Source: Mitsuaria sp. PDC51 (GTDB lineage: Bacteria > Pseudomonadota > Gammaproteobacteria > Burkholderiales > Burkholderiaceae_C). Taken from it: a stretch of 64,000 nucleotides of DNA. The position numbers and the translations under genes are program-made. Each line of letters opens with the position of its first letter. Position 1 is the stretch's first letter. Below the pieces are notes generated by a model. The model made no database searches, was not told where the DNA came from, and saw nothing but the letters and a program-made list of their open reading frames with translations. The stretch is taken from contig NZ_FOZE01000002.1 of NCBI RefSeq assembly GCF_900113225.1, forward strand, positions 1,054,001-1,118,000. Direction: 5' to 3'. This document shows, one piece after another, positions 34,854 through 43,749 of the stretch.

Positions 34854-34915
34854 GTGAGCGCCGATGATAGGCGCCCGGTCCGCGCGGGACAGCCCCGCGA
34901 CACGGGGTTGCGGCC

Positions 34916-35401
34916 TCAGGAACCGCGGGTCTCGGCGGCGAGGTTCTCGGGCATCAGCGCGCCGGGAATGAACACCGGCTCGCGGATCGGATCGCGCCCG
35001 ATGTCCTCCGCATACGAGCCGTGCACCGCGAAGGCCGCGGACAGCACCGCGTGGACCTGCGCCATGGCCTCGTAGGACGGCGAGGAGCCGCCCGCGAAGA
35101 ACACCTTCGACTCGCCCACCCCCAGGCCGCAGAGTCCGTAGAGCCGCTCGCCGACGCGGGCGCAGAACTGGTCCGAGATCTGCCGCCCGATCAGCGAGGG
35201 CAGCCGGACCAGGTAGTCGCCGGTGGCGCCGTCCACGGCCCAGCGCTCGGACAGCCGGATCCAGTGCGCGTTCTTCCCGTCGATGCAGCTCTCCAGCACA
35301 CCGCGCAGCCAGGGGGAGCATTCGGGGTCGGTCACCGCGTCCCGCCAGCAGGTCCGCCAGTCGGCGACCGACATCGACCGGATTTCGAAACTCACGCGCA
35401 T
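34916..35401 (-). CDS. Hypothetical protein
   Basis: A 161-residue soluble protein I do not recognise. It starts MRVSFEIRSMSVADWRTCWRD and has four cysteines scattered through the first 95 residues (for example TCWRDAVTDPEC and LYGLCGLGVGES). No signal peptide, membrane helix or catalytic motif is visible. It has good codon structure and a GAGGAG-like ribosome site before the ATG, which supports it as a real gene. It sits 62 bases upstream of the solute-binding protein on the same strand; a functional link is not shown. Confidence 0.65.
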   Translation of the reverse strand: MRVSFEIRSMSVADWRTCWRDAVTDPECSPWLRGVLESCIDGKNAHWIRLSERWAVDGATGDYLVRLPSLIGRQISDQFCARVGERLYGLCGLGVGESKVFFAGGSSPSYEAMAQVHAVLSAAFAVHGSYAEDIGRDPIREPVFIPGALMPENLAAETRGS

Positions 35402-35684
35402 CTCCTCGCGTCACCATCCATGGCGACAGGAGATGGATCGTAGGAAGACGCCCGCGCCCAAACAATTCGCCTGAACTCGGGCGCTTGTGACTCATCGATG
35501 GCGACTGGCCTCGCGAAGTAGTCGATTCGCCAGGGTGTTCCGATACCCCAGACAGCGGGATGCGTGAGATGACTAGCTCATCGAGGTCGTCAATCCGTCA
35601 TCCAGCTGGGCTGCTCCGGGCGCCGGCGTCCCAACCGCGCCTCTCCAGCCCTCACCCCGGGCGCCCCCGGGACTCAACTCGCCC
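35402..35684. other. Intergenic region of about 280 bases without a recognised gene
   Basis: The left part holds the presumed promoter of the hypothetical gene; the right part follows the end of the pseudokinase gene. Composition is somewhat less GC-rich around 35450-35600. I see no convincing gene, hairpin terminator or RNA here. Confidence 0.5.
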
Positions 35685-36791
35685 TCAACCCGCGCGCAGC
35701 AGCAGCCAGGCGACGACCGCGGCCAGCGCCAGCACCAGCGCGATGCCGACCAGCCGTTCCGCGAGCGACGCGGCGGGCGCCCGGGGGCGCTCGTCGGCCT
35801 CGTGGTCCAGCGGCGGTGGCGACGGCAGCAGCGGCATCGGCGCGGACGCCGGCGCGCCGGTGGGGGCGGATCGCGTCGCCGGCACCGGCTCGGCCTCGAT
35901 CCAGTCGCGGACGGCCTGCGCCAGCAGCTGGCGGTCGGTGAAGGAGCGGCCGTCCATCATGGCGCGGTCCAGCAACTGGTCCAGGCTCTCGCGCTGCGCG
36001 GCGGTCAGCGACAGCCAGGACTGCAGCGAGGCGACCGGCGTCGCGCCCGGTTCGGGCTCCTCCTCGAATCCCTCCTCGGTTGCGTCGCGACGCGGCAGCC
36101 GGCCATTGACCAGCAGCCCCAGCAGGCGGCCCAGCGTGTGGGCCTCGCTGTTCGCGTCCGGGCGCCCGCCCGCGCGCTGGCGCGCGTTCGCGAGCGGCTC
36201 GGCGGCGCGCACCAGCGCGGCGGGGGCCTGGCTGTCGCGCGGGGCCAGGCCCTGGCCCAGCCAGTGCAGTTGCTGGGCCGGGCTCAGCCACAAGGTGCCC
36301 GGGTCGAGCTCTTGCAGCACCAGCCCCTGCGCATGGGCGGCTTCGAGCAGGTCGACGAGGTCCAGCAGCAGCTGCATCCGGCGCTTGAGCGGCAGCGCCA
36401 TCGCCACGCGCATCAGCGGCGCGCCCTCCATCGCCGGCACGACGAGGTAGGGCAGCCCGGTGGGGCTCAGCCCGCTGTCCAGCGGCGCGCCGTAGGCGGG
36501 ATGCTGGAAGCGCGACAGCGACTCGGAGTCCTCGGCGAAGCGCATCAGCACGGCCTGCGCATCGACCTCATGGCGATAGACCAGCGCCAGGCCGGTCTGG
36601 GCCGCGGCCTTGCCGTGCTCGACGCGGAACCAGAAGCCGGAGGCGCATTCGAACAGCTCGGCGGCGACGCGCCAGACGCCCAGGCGCTCGCCGACCGCCG
36701 GCAGCGCCGCGACCGCCCGGCCGCCCCTGGCGGCGGACGGATCGTGCGGGGCGCGGGATTCCGGCGCGTGCGGGCTGGGCGGCTCGATCAT
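35685..36791 (-). CDS. Membrane-anchored protein-kinase-like protein without catalytic residues (pseudokinase)
   Basis: A 368-residue protein whose region 40-290 follows the layout of a Ser/Thr kinase: ESLSRFQHPAYGAPLDSGLSPTGLPYLVVPAMEG matches the N-lobe to hinge, and AAHAQGLVLQELDPGTLWLS matches the catalytic loop. The catalytic HRDLKxxN is replaced by LQELDxxT, DFG by GQG, and no Gly-rich loop or VAIK lysine is visible, so kinase activity is unlikely. A Pro/Ala linker leads to a C-terminal transmembrane helix (about 342-365). The gene is divergent from the S9 peptidase gene by 35 bases. It probably acts as a membrane scaffold or ligand-binding sensor. Confidence 0.75.
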   Translation of the reverse strand: MIEPPSPHAPESRAPHDPSAARGGRAVAALPAVGERLGVWRVAAELFECASGFWFRVEHGKAAAQTGLALVYRHEVDAQAVLMRFAEDSESLSRFQHPAYGAPLDSGLSPTGLPYLVVPAMEGAPLMRVAMALPLKRRMQLLLDLVDLLEAAHAQGLVLQELDPGTLWLSPAQQLHWLGQGLAPRDSQAPAALVRAAEPLANARQRAGGRPDANSEAHTLGRLLGLLVNGRLPRRDATEEGFEEEPEPGATPVASLQSWLSLTAAQRESLDQLLDRAMMDGRSFTDRQLLAQAVRDWIEAEPVPATRSAPTGAPASAPMPLLPSPPPLDHEADERPRAPAASLAERLVGIALVLALAAVVAWLLLRAG

Positions 36792-36826
36792 GGGCGCGAA
36801 TCCTAGCGCAGCGATACTTCGGCCCC

Positions 36827-39319
36827 ATGCCCTCCCGCGTCCCCTCTGTCGGCCTGATCCGCCCGCCCGTCGGCGCCCTCGCGGCCCTCCTCGCCACCTC
36901 GCTGCTGGCGACCCTCCTGCCCGGCCGGGCCGGCGCGGCGCCCTCCCCGTACAAGCAGCCGTCGCCGGCGATCCGCGAGCTGCTGGACGCGCCGGCCCTG
37001 CCGCGGCTGCTGCCCTCGCCGGACCGGCAATCGCTGGCGCTGGTCGAGCAACGCCGCTACACGCCGCTGGAAGAGCTGGCCCGCCCCGGGCTGCGGCTGG
37101 CCGGCGCCCGCTTCGATCCCCGCAACGCGAGCCAGCAGAACCTGGTCGCGGTGCAGCGCGTGCGGCTGCGCTCGCTGCTCGATCCCGAGGCGGCCGAGCG
37201 CGAGGTCGAGCTGCCCGCCGGCGGCACCTGGCACAACTTCGTCTGGGCGCCGGACGGGCAGCGCTTCCTGCTGTCCCGGCGCACGGACACCGGCGAAGAG
37301 CTCTGGGCCGGGGCGACGTCCAACGGCCAACTCTGGCGCATCTACAACGTGCGGCTCAACAACGCCATCGATGCGGATGACATCGCCTGGCTGAATCCGC
37401 GCGAGGCGGTGGTGCTCACCATTCCCGACGATCGCGGCCCCGTGCCCAACCGGCCGCAGACCGGCCCGGCGATCCAGGAAACGCATGGCAAGGCGTCGCC
37501 CGAGCGCACCTATCCGGACCTGCTGCGCAACCCGCGCGACGAGGACCTGTTCGAGTACTTCGCGCGCGCGCAGCTCACGCTGATCGACATCGCCAGCGGC
37601 CAGAGCCGCGACATCGGCACGCCGGGCCTGTTCACCAGCGTGTCCAGCGTCGGCAACGGCCAGGCGCTGCTGACCGAGCGGCTGGTGCGCCCGTTCAGCT
37701 ACGCGCTCACCTTCGACGACTTCCCCACCGTCGTGGAGGTGCGCCAGCGCGACGGCAAGGTCATCCGCGAGCTGGCCAAGATGCCGCTCAAGCAGGGCGT
37801 GGCCATCGACGGCGCGTTGCCCGGCCCGCGGGTCTTCTATCCGTCGCCGAGCAAGGACGCGGCGATCTACTGGGTGGAGGCGCTCGACGGCGGGAACCCC
37901 GCCAACCGCGCCGCCTTCCGCGACCGCGTCATGCGGCTGGACCCGCCCTACACCGGCGAGCCCTTCGAGGTGCAACGCATGCCTTACCGCTTCACGCGGC
38001 TGCGTTTCCTGGACGACGGCGTGCATGGCCTGCTGACAGAGGAGGACCGCAGCCGCGGCTGGTCACGGACCTACCTGCTGCCGCTCAACGGCAAGCAGAG
38101 CCGGCCCTTGTTCGAGCACTCGGTGCGCGAGCGCTACCGGCACCCGGGCTTCCCCTTCATGCGAACGCTGGCCAATGGTCACCAGGTCGCGCAGACGCTC
38201 AACGGCGACCTGCTGCTGTCGGGCCAGGGCGCGAGTCCCAAGGGCGACCGGCCTTTCCTCGACAAGCTGTCGCTGCGCGACCTGAGCGTGCAGCGGCTGT
38301 TCCAGTCGGCCGAGGGCGTGTACGAGCAGCCGGTGGCGCTGCTGGAGGACCGGCGGCTGGTGACGCAGCGCGAGACCGAGCATGAGCCGCCCAACCTGAG
38401 CCTGCGGGAGAACGGCAAGGTCACGCCGCTGACGCGGATCAAGGATCCGGCGCCGCAGCTCAAGGCGGTGCGGCGCGAGCTGGTGAGTTTCAAGCGCAAC
38501 GATGGCGTCGAGCTGTCGTTCTGGATGTATTTGCCGCCGGATCTCAAGGAGGGTGAGAAGCGGCCGGCGCTGGTGTGGGCGTATCCGCTGGAGTTCAACG
38601 ATGCGGCGATCGCCGGTCAGTTGAGCGGATCGCCGGGCCGGTACATGAGTTTCTCGGGCATCAGTCCGTTGAACCTGCTGATGGATGGGTATGTGGTGCT
38701 GATGGACGCGACGATGCCGGTGGTCGGTGACTCGCGCAACATGAACGACAGCTTCATCGAGCAGGTCACTGCGAATGCGCGGGCGATCGTGGACAAGGCG
38801 GAGGATCTGGGCGTGGTGGATCCGAGGCGTGTGGCGATCGGGGGTCACAGCTACGGCGCCTTCATGGCGGTGAACCTGTTGGCGCACACGAAGCTGTTCC
38901 GTTGTGGCATTGCGCGAAGTGGGGCCTACAACCGCACGCTGACGCCGTTTGGATTCCAGAGCGAGCGCCGATCGTTGTGGGATGCGAAGGATGTCTACCT
39001 GAAGCTGTCGCCCTTCCTTTTCGCGAACCAGATCAAGGATCCGCTGTTGCTGATTCATGGTGAGGCGGACAACAACTCGGGCACGTTCCCGATGCAGAGC
39101 GAGCGTCTGTACCAGGCCTTGGCGGGCCTGGGCGGCACGGCCCGCTATGTCTTGCTGCCTTTCGAGGCGCACGGCTACAGCTCGCGCGAGTCTGCTGGCC
39201 AGGTGCAATGGGAGATGAGTCAATGGTTGAGGGGTTGCGTCGGCGATCCTCGAGCCGAGGCGCGTCCGCGCCCTGCCCCGGGCTCCGCCCCCGCCACTCC
39301 CCCACAGTCGTCGCAATGA
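36827..39319 (+). CDS. Secreted prolyl-oligopeptidase (S9) family peptidase
   Basis: An 830-residue periplasmic serine peptidase. A signal peptide covers about residues 1-38 (ending in GRAGAA). An N-terminal beta-propeller region occupies roughly 40-550, followed by an alpha/beta hydrolase domain with catalytic serine in GGHSYGA, aspartate in HGEADNNSGT and histidine in EAHGYSS. This resembles glutamyl/prolyl S9 enzymes (S9D-like). The C-terminus has a Pro/Ala/Ser tail. The start is the first ATG; ribosome-site evidence is poor. Convergent with the YpfJ-type metallopeptidase, with a long palindrome between. Confidence 0.9.
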   Translation: MPSRVPSVGLIRPPVGALAALLATSLLATLLPGRAGAAPSPYKQPSPAIRELLDAPALPRLLPSPDRQSLALVEQRRYTPLEELARPGLRLAGARFDPRNASQQNLVAVQRVRLRSLLDPEAAEREVELPAGGTWHNFVWAPDGQRFLLSRRTDTGEELWAGATSNGQLWRIYNVRLNNAIDADDIAWLNPREAVVLTIPDDRGPVPNRPQTGPAIQETHGKASPERTYPDLLRNPRDEDLFEYFARAQLTLIDIASGQSRDIGTPGLFTSVSSVGNGQALLTERLVRPFSYALTFDDFPTVVEVRQRDGKVIRELAKMPLKQGVAIDGALPGPRVFYPSPSKDAAIYWVEALDGGNPANRAAFRDRVMRLDPPYTGEPFEVQRMPYRFTRLRFLDDGVHGLLTEEDRSRGWSRTYLLPLNGKQSRPLFEHSVRERYRHPGFPFMRTLANGHQVAQTLNGDLLLSGQGASPKGDRPFLDKLSLRDLSVQRLFQSAEGVYEQPVALLEDRRLVTQRETEHEPPNLSLRENGKVTPLTRIKDPAPQLKAVRRELVSFKRNDGVELSFWMYLPPDLKEGEKRPALVWAYPLEFNDAAIAGQLSGSPGRYMSFSGISPLNLLMDGYVVLMDATMPVVGDSRNMNDSFIEQVTANARAIVDKAEDLGVVDPRRVAIGGHSYGAFMAVNLLAHTKLFRCGIARSGAYNRTLTPFGFQSERRSLWDAKDVYLKLSPFLFANQIKDPLLLIHGEADNNSGTFPMQSERLYQALAGLGGTARYVLLPFEAHGYSSRESAGQVQWEMSQWLRGCVGDPRAEARPRPAPGSAPATPPQSSQ

Positions 39320-39335
39320 GCGACTCGATTGACGT

Positions 39336-39471
39336 GCTTGGCCGAGGCCGCCGGCGAAGCCGAAGCTTCGTCAACTGACTGGGGCGCCGTCTGTTTGAGC
39401 GGAGCGAGCCGCAGGTGAGCGGAGCGAGTTGGCGCCCTGAGCTTCGGCTTCGCCGGCGGCCTCGGCCAAGC
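39336..39471. repeat. Long palindrome with perfect 32-bp arms between convergent genes
   Basis: Arms at 39336-39367 and 39440-39471 are perfectly complementary (left arm begins GCTTGGCCGAGGCC). The 72-base centre contains two copies of TGAGCGGAGCGAG (39396-39408 and 39416-39428) and an inner GGGCGCC/GGCGCCC pair. It sits between the ends of two convergent peptidase genes. It could be a strong bidirectional terminator, or a dispersed repeat or mini-element. Confidence 0.85.
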
Positions 39472-39505
39472 GCGTGCGCTCGACCTCCCACCGCAACCCG
39501 CGATT

Positions 39506-40390
39506 TCAGATCTGCCGCGCCGAGAAGGTATCGCAGTCTCTGAGGTCCCCCTGTGCCATGCCTCGCTTGAACCACCGCTGGCGTTGTTCGCTGGTGCCGT
39601 GGGTGAAGCTTTCTGGCACGACGGCGCGCCCCGCGTTGCGTTGAAGCGTGTCGTCGCCGATCTTGGCGGCTGCATTGAGCGCTTCGTCGATATCACCGGC
39701 CTCCAGCCAGCCTTTGCTTTGTTGGGAGTGATGGGCCCAGACCCCGGCGAAGCAGTCGGCCTGTAGCTCGACGCGAACGCTGGTGGCGTTGGCGGCCTGT
39801 TCGGACTGACGGCGGCGGGCGGCTTCGACTTTCTGGGTGATGCCGAGTTGATGTTGGACGTGATGGCCGACCTCGTGGGCGATCACGTAGGCCTGGGCGA
39901 AGTCGCCGGGCGCGCCGAGGCGCTCGCGCAGGGTTTGGTAGAAGCTGAGGTCGATGTAGACCTTGCTGTCGCCGGGGCAGTAGAACGGGCCCATGGCGGC
40001 CTGGCCCATGCCGCAGGCGGTGGGCTGGGTGCCTTCGAAGAGGCGGAGCTTGGGGGCTTCGTAGGTCTTGCCGCCGGCCTGGAAGAGTTTGTTCCAGACG
40101 TCTTCGGTGTCGGCCAGCACGACGCTGACGAATTTGGCGGGCGTGTCCTGGGGATGACTGGGTGCGACGGGCCGCTGCTCGCCGCCGGTCTGGACGGTGC
40201 TGCCGTCGAGCGCGCTGAGCACGGTCAGCGGGTTGATGCCGAAGGCCCAGGAGGCGAGCAGGGCGATGACGATGCCGCCGATGCCGATGCCGCGTCCGCC
40301 GAGCATCGGGAAGCCGCCTCCGCCACCGCCGCCGCCGCCGCCTCGTGCGTCCTCGACGTTGTCGCTCTCGCGTTGTCCTTCCCACTTCAT
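39506..40390 (-). CDS. ypfJ: YpfJ/KPN_02809 family neutral zinc metallopeptidase
   Basis: A 294-residue protein with a short Arg/Asp start, a poly-Gly run, and one membrane helix (about residues 33-53), so it is likely anchored in the inner membrane facing the periplasm. Zinc motif AHEVGHHVQHQLG is near residue 175, followed by RVELQADCFAGVWAHH, which supplies the third ligand. A conserved TACGMGQAAMGPFYCPGDSKVYID segment precedes it. These are the signatures of the family; substrates are unknown. AGGAG lies seven bases before the ATG at 40390. Confidence 0.92.
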   Translation of the reverse strand: MKWEGQRESDNVEDARGGGGGGGGGGFPMLGGRGIGIGGIVIALLASWAFGINPLTVLSALDGSTVQTGGEQRPVAPSHPQDTPAKFVSVVLADTEDVWNKLFQAGGKTYEAPKLRLFEGTQPTACGMGQAAMGPFYCPGDSKVYIDLSFYQTLRERLGAPGDFAQAYVIAHEVGHHVQHQLGITQKVEAARRRQSEQAANATSVRVELQADCFAGVWAHHSQQSKGWLEAGDIDEALNAAAKIGDDTLQRNAGRAVVPESFTHGTSEQRQRWFKRGMAQGDLRDCDTFSARQI

Positions 40391-40538
40391 GGTGCGCTCC
40401 TGCCGCCGGCGTGCCGGCTCCAACGATGCGCAAGGATGGCACAGCGCGCCGGACGGCGCTGTCGGACGGCGCCGCGCCGCGCGCGGGCGGCCTCGATCAG
40501 GGGACAGCGGCGGCCCGGTTGGCGGCCCGGTTGGCGGC

Positions 40539-42719
40539 TCAGTCGGCGGCCAGTGCGCCGTCCCCGGGCGTCGCCGAATCCGTGGCGGGCAGGATCAGGT
40601 GGAATTCGGCCCCGCCGCCTTCGCGGTTGGCCGCGTACAGCTGGCCGCCATGCATCTCGACGATGCGCCGGCTGATCGGCAGGCCCAGGCCGGTGCCGCC
40701 GGAGCCGTCCTTGGTCGTGCTCGACTGGACGAAGGGATCGAAGATGCGCTCCAGCTCATCGACCGGGATGCCCGGCCCGCGGTCGGCGACGCACAGGTGC
40801 AACGCGCCGTCGGACCGCCGTTGCCCGCGCAGCTCGATGGTGCCGCCCTGCGGCGCGAACTTGATCGCGTTGGCCAGCACGTTGCGCACCGCCTGCTGGA
40901 AGCGCAGTGGATCGACGCTCGCGGGCATCGGCTCGGGTAATTCGGCGGCCAGCGTGAGCTGGCGCTTGGCGGTCAAGGGCGCGAGCTCCCGCATCACCGC
41001 GCCCACCGGCTCGCGCAGGTCCTGCGCGCGGAGTTCCAGCGCGCCAACGGCGTCGAGCTTGGACGCGTCCAGCAGGTCGTTGACCAAGGCCAGCATGCGC
41101 TGGCCGGAGCCGTGGATGTCCGAGAACATCGCATGCAACCGCTCCTGGCCGCCGCTGCGCGCCATGCCGAGTTCGGAGAAGCCGAGGATGGATTGCAAGG
41201 GCGTGCGCAGCTCGTGGCTGATGTTGGCGAGGAACTCGGTCTTGGTGCGCGAGGCCTCCTCCGCCGCGTCGCGCGCCTGGCGGGTGAGCCGCTCGGCGGC
41301 CGCGCGTTCGGTGATGTCGACGGCGCTGCCGGCGTAGCCGAGCAGCTCTCCGTCGCGGCGCAGCGGCACCGTCGCGATCTGGTAGCGACGCGGCGCGCCC
41401 TCGCCGTTGCGGATCGTGGCCTCGACGCTGCGCACGCCCTCGTCGCCGCCGAAGAGCCCGGCCACCGCCTCCCGGTCGGCCGGCTCGGCGAGGTCGGCCA
41501 GCCGGCGGCCGACGGCCTCGTCCGGACGCCCGCGATGCAGCGTCGTCCAGCGCGCGTTCACGAAGGTCAGCGTGCCCGACGGATTGGTCCGGAAGATCAC
41601 CTCCTGCACGCTCTTGAGCAGCACGCGCATGTCGCGCTCGCGGTCGGCGAGCTGCACGTGCGCGCCCTCCAGCGCTTCCATCGCCTCGGCCCGCGCCTGC
41701 AGGCTGCGCCGCACGGTGACCGTCGCCAGCGTGATCAGGGCCAGCGCCAGGGCGCCGATCAGCATCAGCCAGCGCAGGCCGGCGTGCCAGCGCGCGAGCA
41801 CCTCCTCGACCGACTGCTCCACGCCCACCATCAGCGAGCGCCGCGGCGCCGCGCGGTAGGCCACGACGACCTCGCCCGGCAAGGCGCCGGCACCGATGTA
41901 GGTGCCGTGCTCGCGCCCGCGACGCAGGGCGTCGAACGCCGGGTGGCCGTCCAGCCGCTGGCCGGGCAGTTGGTGCAGCGTCTCCATCGCGGCAAGCAGC
42001 TGGCCGTCCGTCGACGCGAGCCAGGCGGCGCTGCGCCCGGTGGGCAGCGCGCGCTGCTGGACTTGCGTCAGCGCATCCGGATTGATCAGCGCCAGCAGCC
42101 AGCGCGGCTCGCGCTCGCGCGCACCGGGCGCGACGCCGGCCGCCGTGGACGCGCCGCTCGCGGGCGTGTCCGGCGACGCCGGCAGTTGCAACAGCAGCGG
42201 CAGCATCCCCACCGGCGAACTGCGCGGCGGTCGTCCCCGCGCCAGGTCCGCGAGGCCGCGCCCCGGTCGCAGCGGCATCAGCATGTCGCGGTCCGGACCG
42301 GGCAGCCGGCCGAAGTCGTCCAGCGGCACTTCCAGGCCGATTTCATCGGCATTCGTGCTGATCAGCACCTTCCCGCGGGTGTCCAGCAGCGACACGCTGC
42401 GGATGAACGGCAAGCCCACCAGCACATGGCTGAAATGCGCCTCCAGGTGCTCGGCCTCGTGCGGATCGGCGATCGATCGCGTCAGCCCATCCCCGATCGC
42501 ATGCAGGGACAGCGACGCGGTCTCGATGGTGCGGCTCGCGTCGCTCTCCAGCACCTGCGCCAGCAGCGCGCCGCGGGCGCGGGCCTCGTCGATCGCCTCC
42601 TGGCGACCGACCCAGGCCGGGCCGATCAGACCGGCCAGCGTGCCCGCCGCCACGACGACGCCGGCCCACAGCGCCGCGCGGCGCAGGCGCTGGAGGGATC
42701 GGACGGCCGGACCAAGCAT
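40539..42719 (-). CDS. Membrane sensor histidine kinase with PAS domain
   Basis: A 726-residue kinase. A first membrane helix (about 16-38) and a second (about 316-337) flank a large periplasmic region with a Cache-like look (FIRSVSLLDTRGKVLISTN). After it come a PAS domain (about 360-475, ending in YAGSAVDITERAAAER), HisKA with ANISHELRTPLQSILGF (His502), and an ATPase domain (NVLANAIKFAP, DRGPGIP, GGTGLGLPISRRI). There is no receiver. It is 15 bases downstream of a solute-binding-protein gene and divergent from HTH-receiver and receiver-Hpt genes, which probably complete the phosphorelay. Confidence 0.9.
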   Translation of the reverse strand: MLGPAVRSLQRLRRAALWAGVVVAAGTLAGLIGPAWVGRQEAIDEARARGALLAQVLESDASRTIETASLSLHAIGDGLTRSIADPHEAEHLEAHFSHVLVGLPFIRSVSLLDTRGKVLISTNADEIGLEVPLDDFGRLPGPDRDMLMPLRPGRGLADLARGRPPRSSPVGMLPLLLQLPASPDTPASGASTAAGVAPGAREREPRWLLALINPDALTQVQQRALPTGRSAAWLASTDGQLLAAMETLHQLPGQRLDGHPAFDALRRGREHGTYIGAGALPGEVVVAYRAAPRRSLMVGVEQSVEEVLARWHAGLRWLMLIGALALALITLATVTVRRSLQARAEAMEALEGAHVQLADRERDMRVLLKSVQEVIFRTNPSGTLTFVNARWTTLHRGRPDEAVGRRLADLAEPADREAVAGLFGGDEGVRSVEATIRNGEGAPRRYQIATVPLRRDGELLGYAGSAVDITERAAAERLTRQARDAAEEASRTKTEFLANISHELRTPLQSILGFSELGMARSGGQERLHAMFSDIHGSGQRMLALVNDLLDASKLDAVGALELRAQDLREPVGAVMRELAPLTAKRQLTLAAELPEPMPASVDPLRFQQAVRNVLANAIKFAPQGGTIELRGQRRSDGALHLCVADRGPGIPVDELERIFDPFVQSSTTKDGSGGTGLGLPISRRIVEMHGGQLYAANREGGGAEFHLILPATDSATPGDGALAAD

Positions 42720-42734
42720 CGTCGCGACTCCGCC

Positions 42735-43592
42735 TCAGGGGACCACGATCGCGCCCAGCCCGTGGCGCTCGGCCGCGGCGCGCAGCCGGCCGTCGCGCTT
42801 GATGCGCGCGACGAACTCGTCCAGGCGCGCCAGCCAGGCCGCGTCGCCGCGCCGGATGGCGTAGGCATACGGCAGGACGTGGAAGGGCTTGGGCGGCGCG
42901 ATCAGCTGCGCCCAGTCGGCGTTGTCGAGCAGCCGCCGGCTGTAGGGGTAGTCGGTCATGAAGACATCGGCGCGGCCGGACTCCAGTTCGCGCTCGCGCG
43001 TCGCCGGCGGCTGCACGACCAGCAGCCGCGCGCGCTTGAGCGCCTCGCGCATCACAGGCTCCATCGAGGTGCCCGCCTGCACGGCGACCACCACCCCGCT
43101 CTGGTCGATGTCCTCCCAGCGCTTGACGACGCGGCTCGCGCGGCTCGCGATCGCGTAGATGTCGCTCTGCAGGTAGGGCTGGGTGAAGGCGAGCGCCGCC
43201 TTGCGCTGCTGCACCACGGCTACCGCGAACATCGCCACGTCGCAGCGGTCGCCTTCGAGATCGGGGATCAGGCGCTGGAAGGAGGATTCGACATAGCGCA
43301 GGCGCACGCCCAGGTCCTTGGCGAGCTCGTTGGAGAGGTCGATGTCCAGGCCGCTGAGCGTCTCGTCGCGAGGATGGCGGTAGGTGATGCCGTAGTAGTC
43401 GGGCCAGATGCAGACCCGCAGCACGCCGCTGGCCTGGATGCGCTGCAGCGTGCTGCCCGCCGCCGGCAGAGCGGTCGGCGCGGCGTCCTTCGGAGCGCTG
43501 CTCGCGGCCGGCGCGAACGCAAGCAGCCACAAGGCTGCCGTCATCGCGGCCAGCCGGCCCGCCATGGCCTGTCCGGTCCTTCGCATCGTCAT
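42735..43592 (-). CDS. Periplasmic solute-binding protein (family 3), linked to sensor kinase
   Basis: A 285-residue exported protein with a signal peptide ending around SSA (residue 34). The family 3 core starts at LQRIQASGVLRVCIWPDYYGITYRHP and includes LSGLDIDLSNELAKDLGV, IPDLEGDRCDVAMFAVAV and a C-terminal DEFVARIKRDGRLRAAAERHG. It may bind an amino acid or similar solute. GAGGAG lies five bases before the ATG at 43592. The next gene is a sensor kinase and no permease is nearby, so the protein probably delivers a ligand signal to that kinase, as fused domains do in BvgS-type sensors; this is inference. Confidence 0.85.
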   Translation of the reverse strand: MTMRRTGQAMAGRLAAMTAALWLLAFAPAASSAPKDAAPTALPAAGSTLQRIQASGVLRVCIWPDYYGITYRHPRDETLSGLDIDLSNELAKDLGVRLRYVESSFQRLIPDLEGDRCDVAMFAVAVVQQRKAALAFTQPYLQSDIYAIASRASRVVKRWEDIDQSGVVVAVQAGTSMEPVMREALKRARLLVVQPPATRERELESGRADVFMTDYPYSRRLLDNADWAQLIAPPKPFHVLPYAYAIRRGDAAWLARLDEFVARIKRDGRLRAAAERHGLGAIVVP

Positions 43593-43715
43593 CGCATCTC
43601 CTCGGACCCGGATTGCACCAGAGTTCGCCCCACCGGACCGCAAGGGAAGCCCCGATCTCCCACGGATGTCACATCGACTATCAGTTTTATCGCTTATAAA
43701 TGGGGATATTGCCCA

Positions 43716-43729
43716 CCTAAAACTTTAGG
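43716..43729. promoter_or_regulatory. Palindromic candidate operator in divergent spacer
   Basis: CCTAAA-AC-TTTAGG is a perfect 6+2+6 inverted repeat in the AT-rich spacer (43593-43749) between the divergent solute-binding-protein and HTH-receiver genes, 20 bases before the ATG of the latter. Its position suits an operator for this signalling module. Binding is not shown. Confidence 0.5.
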
Positions 43730-43749
43730 AAATTCGGCAAAATCGACTC

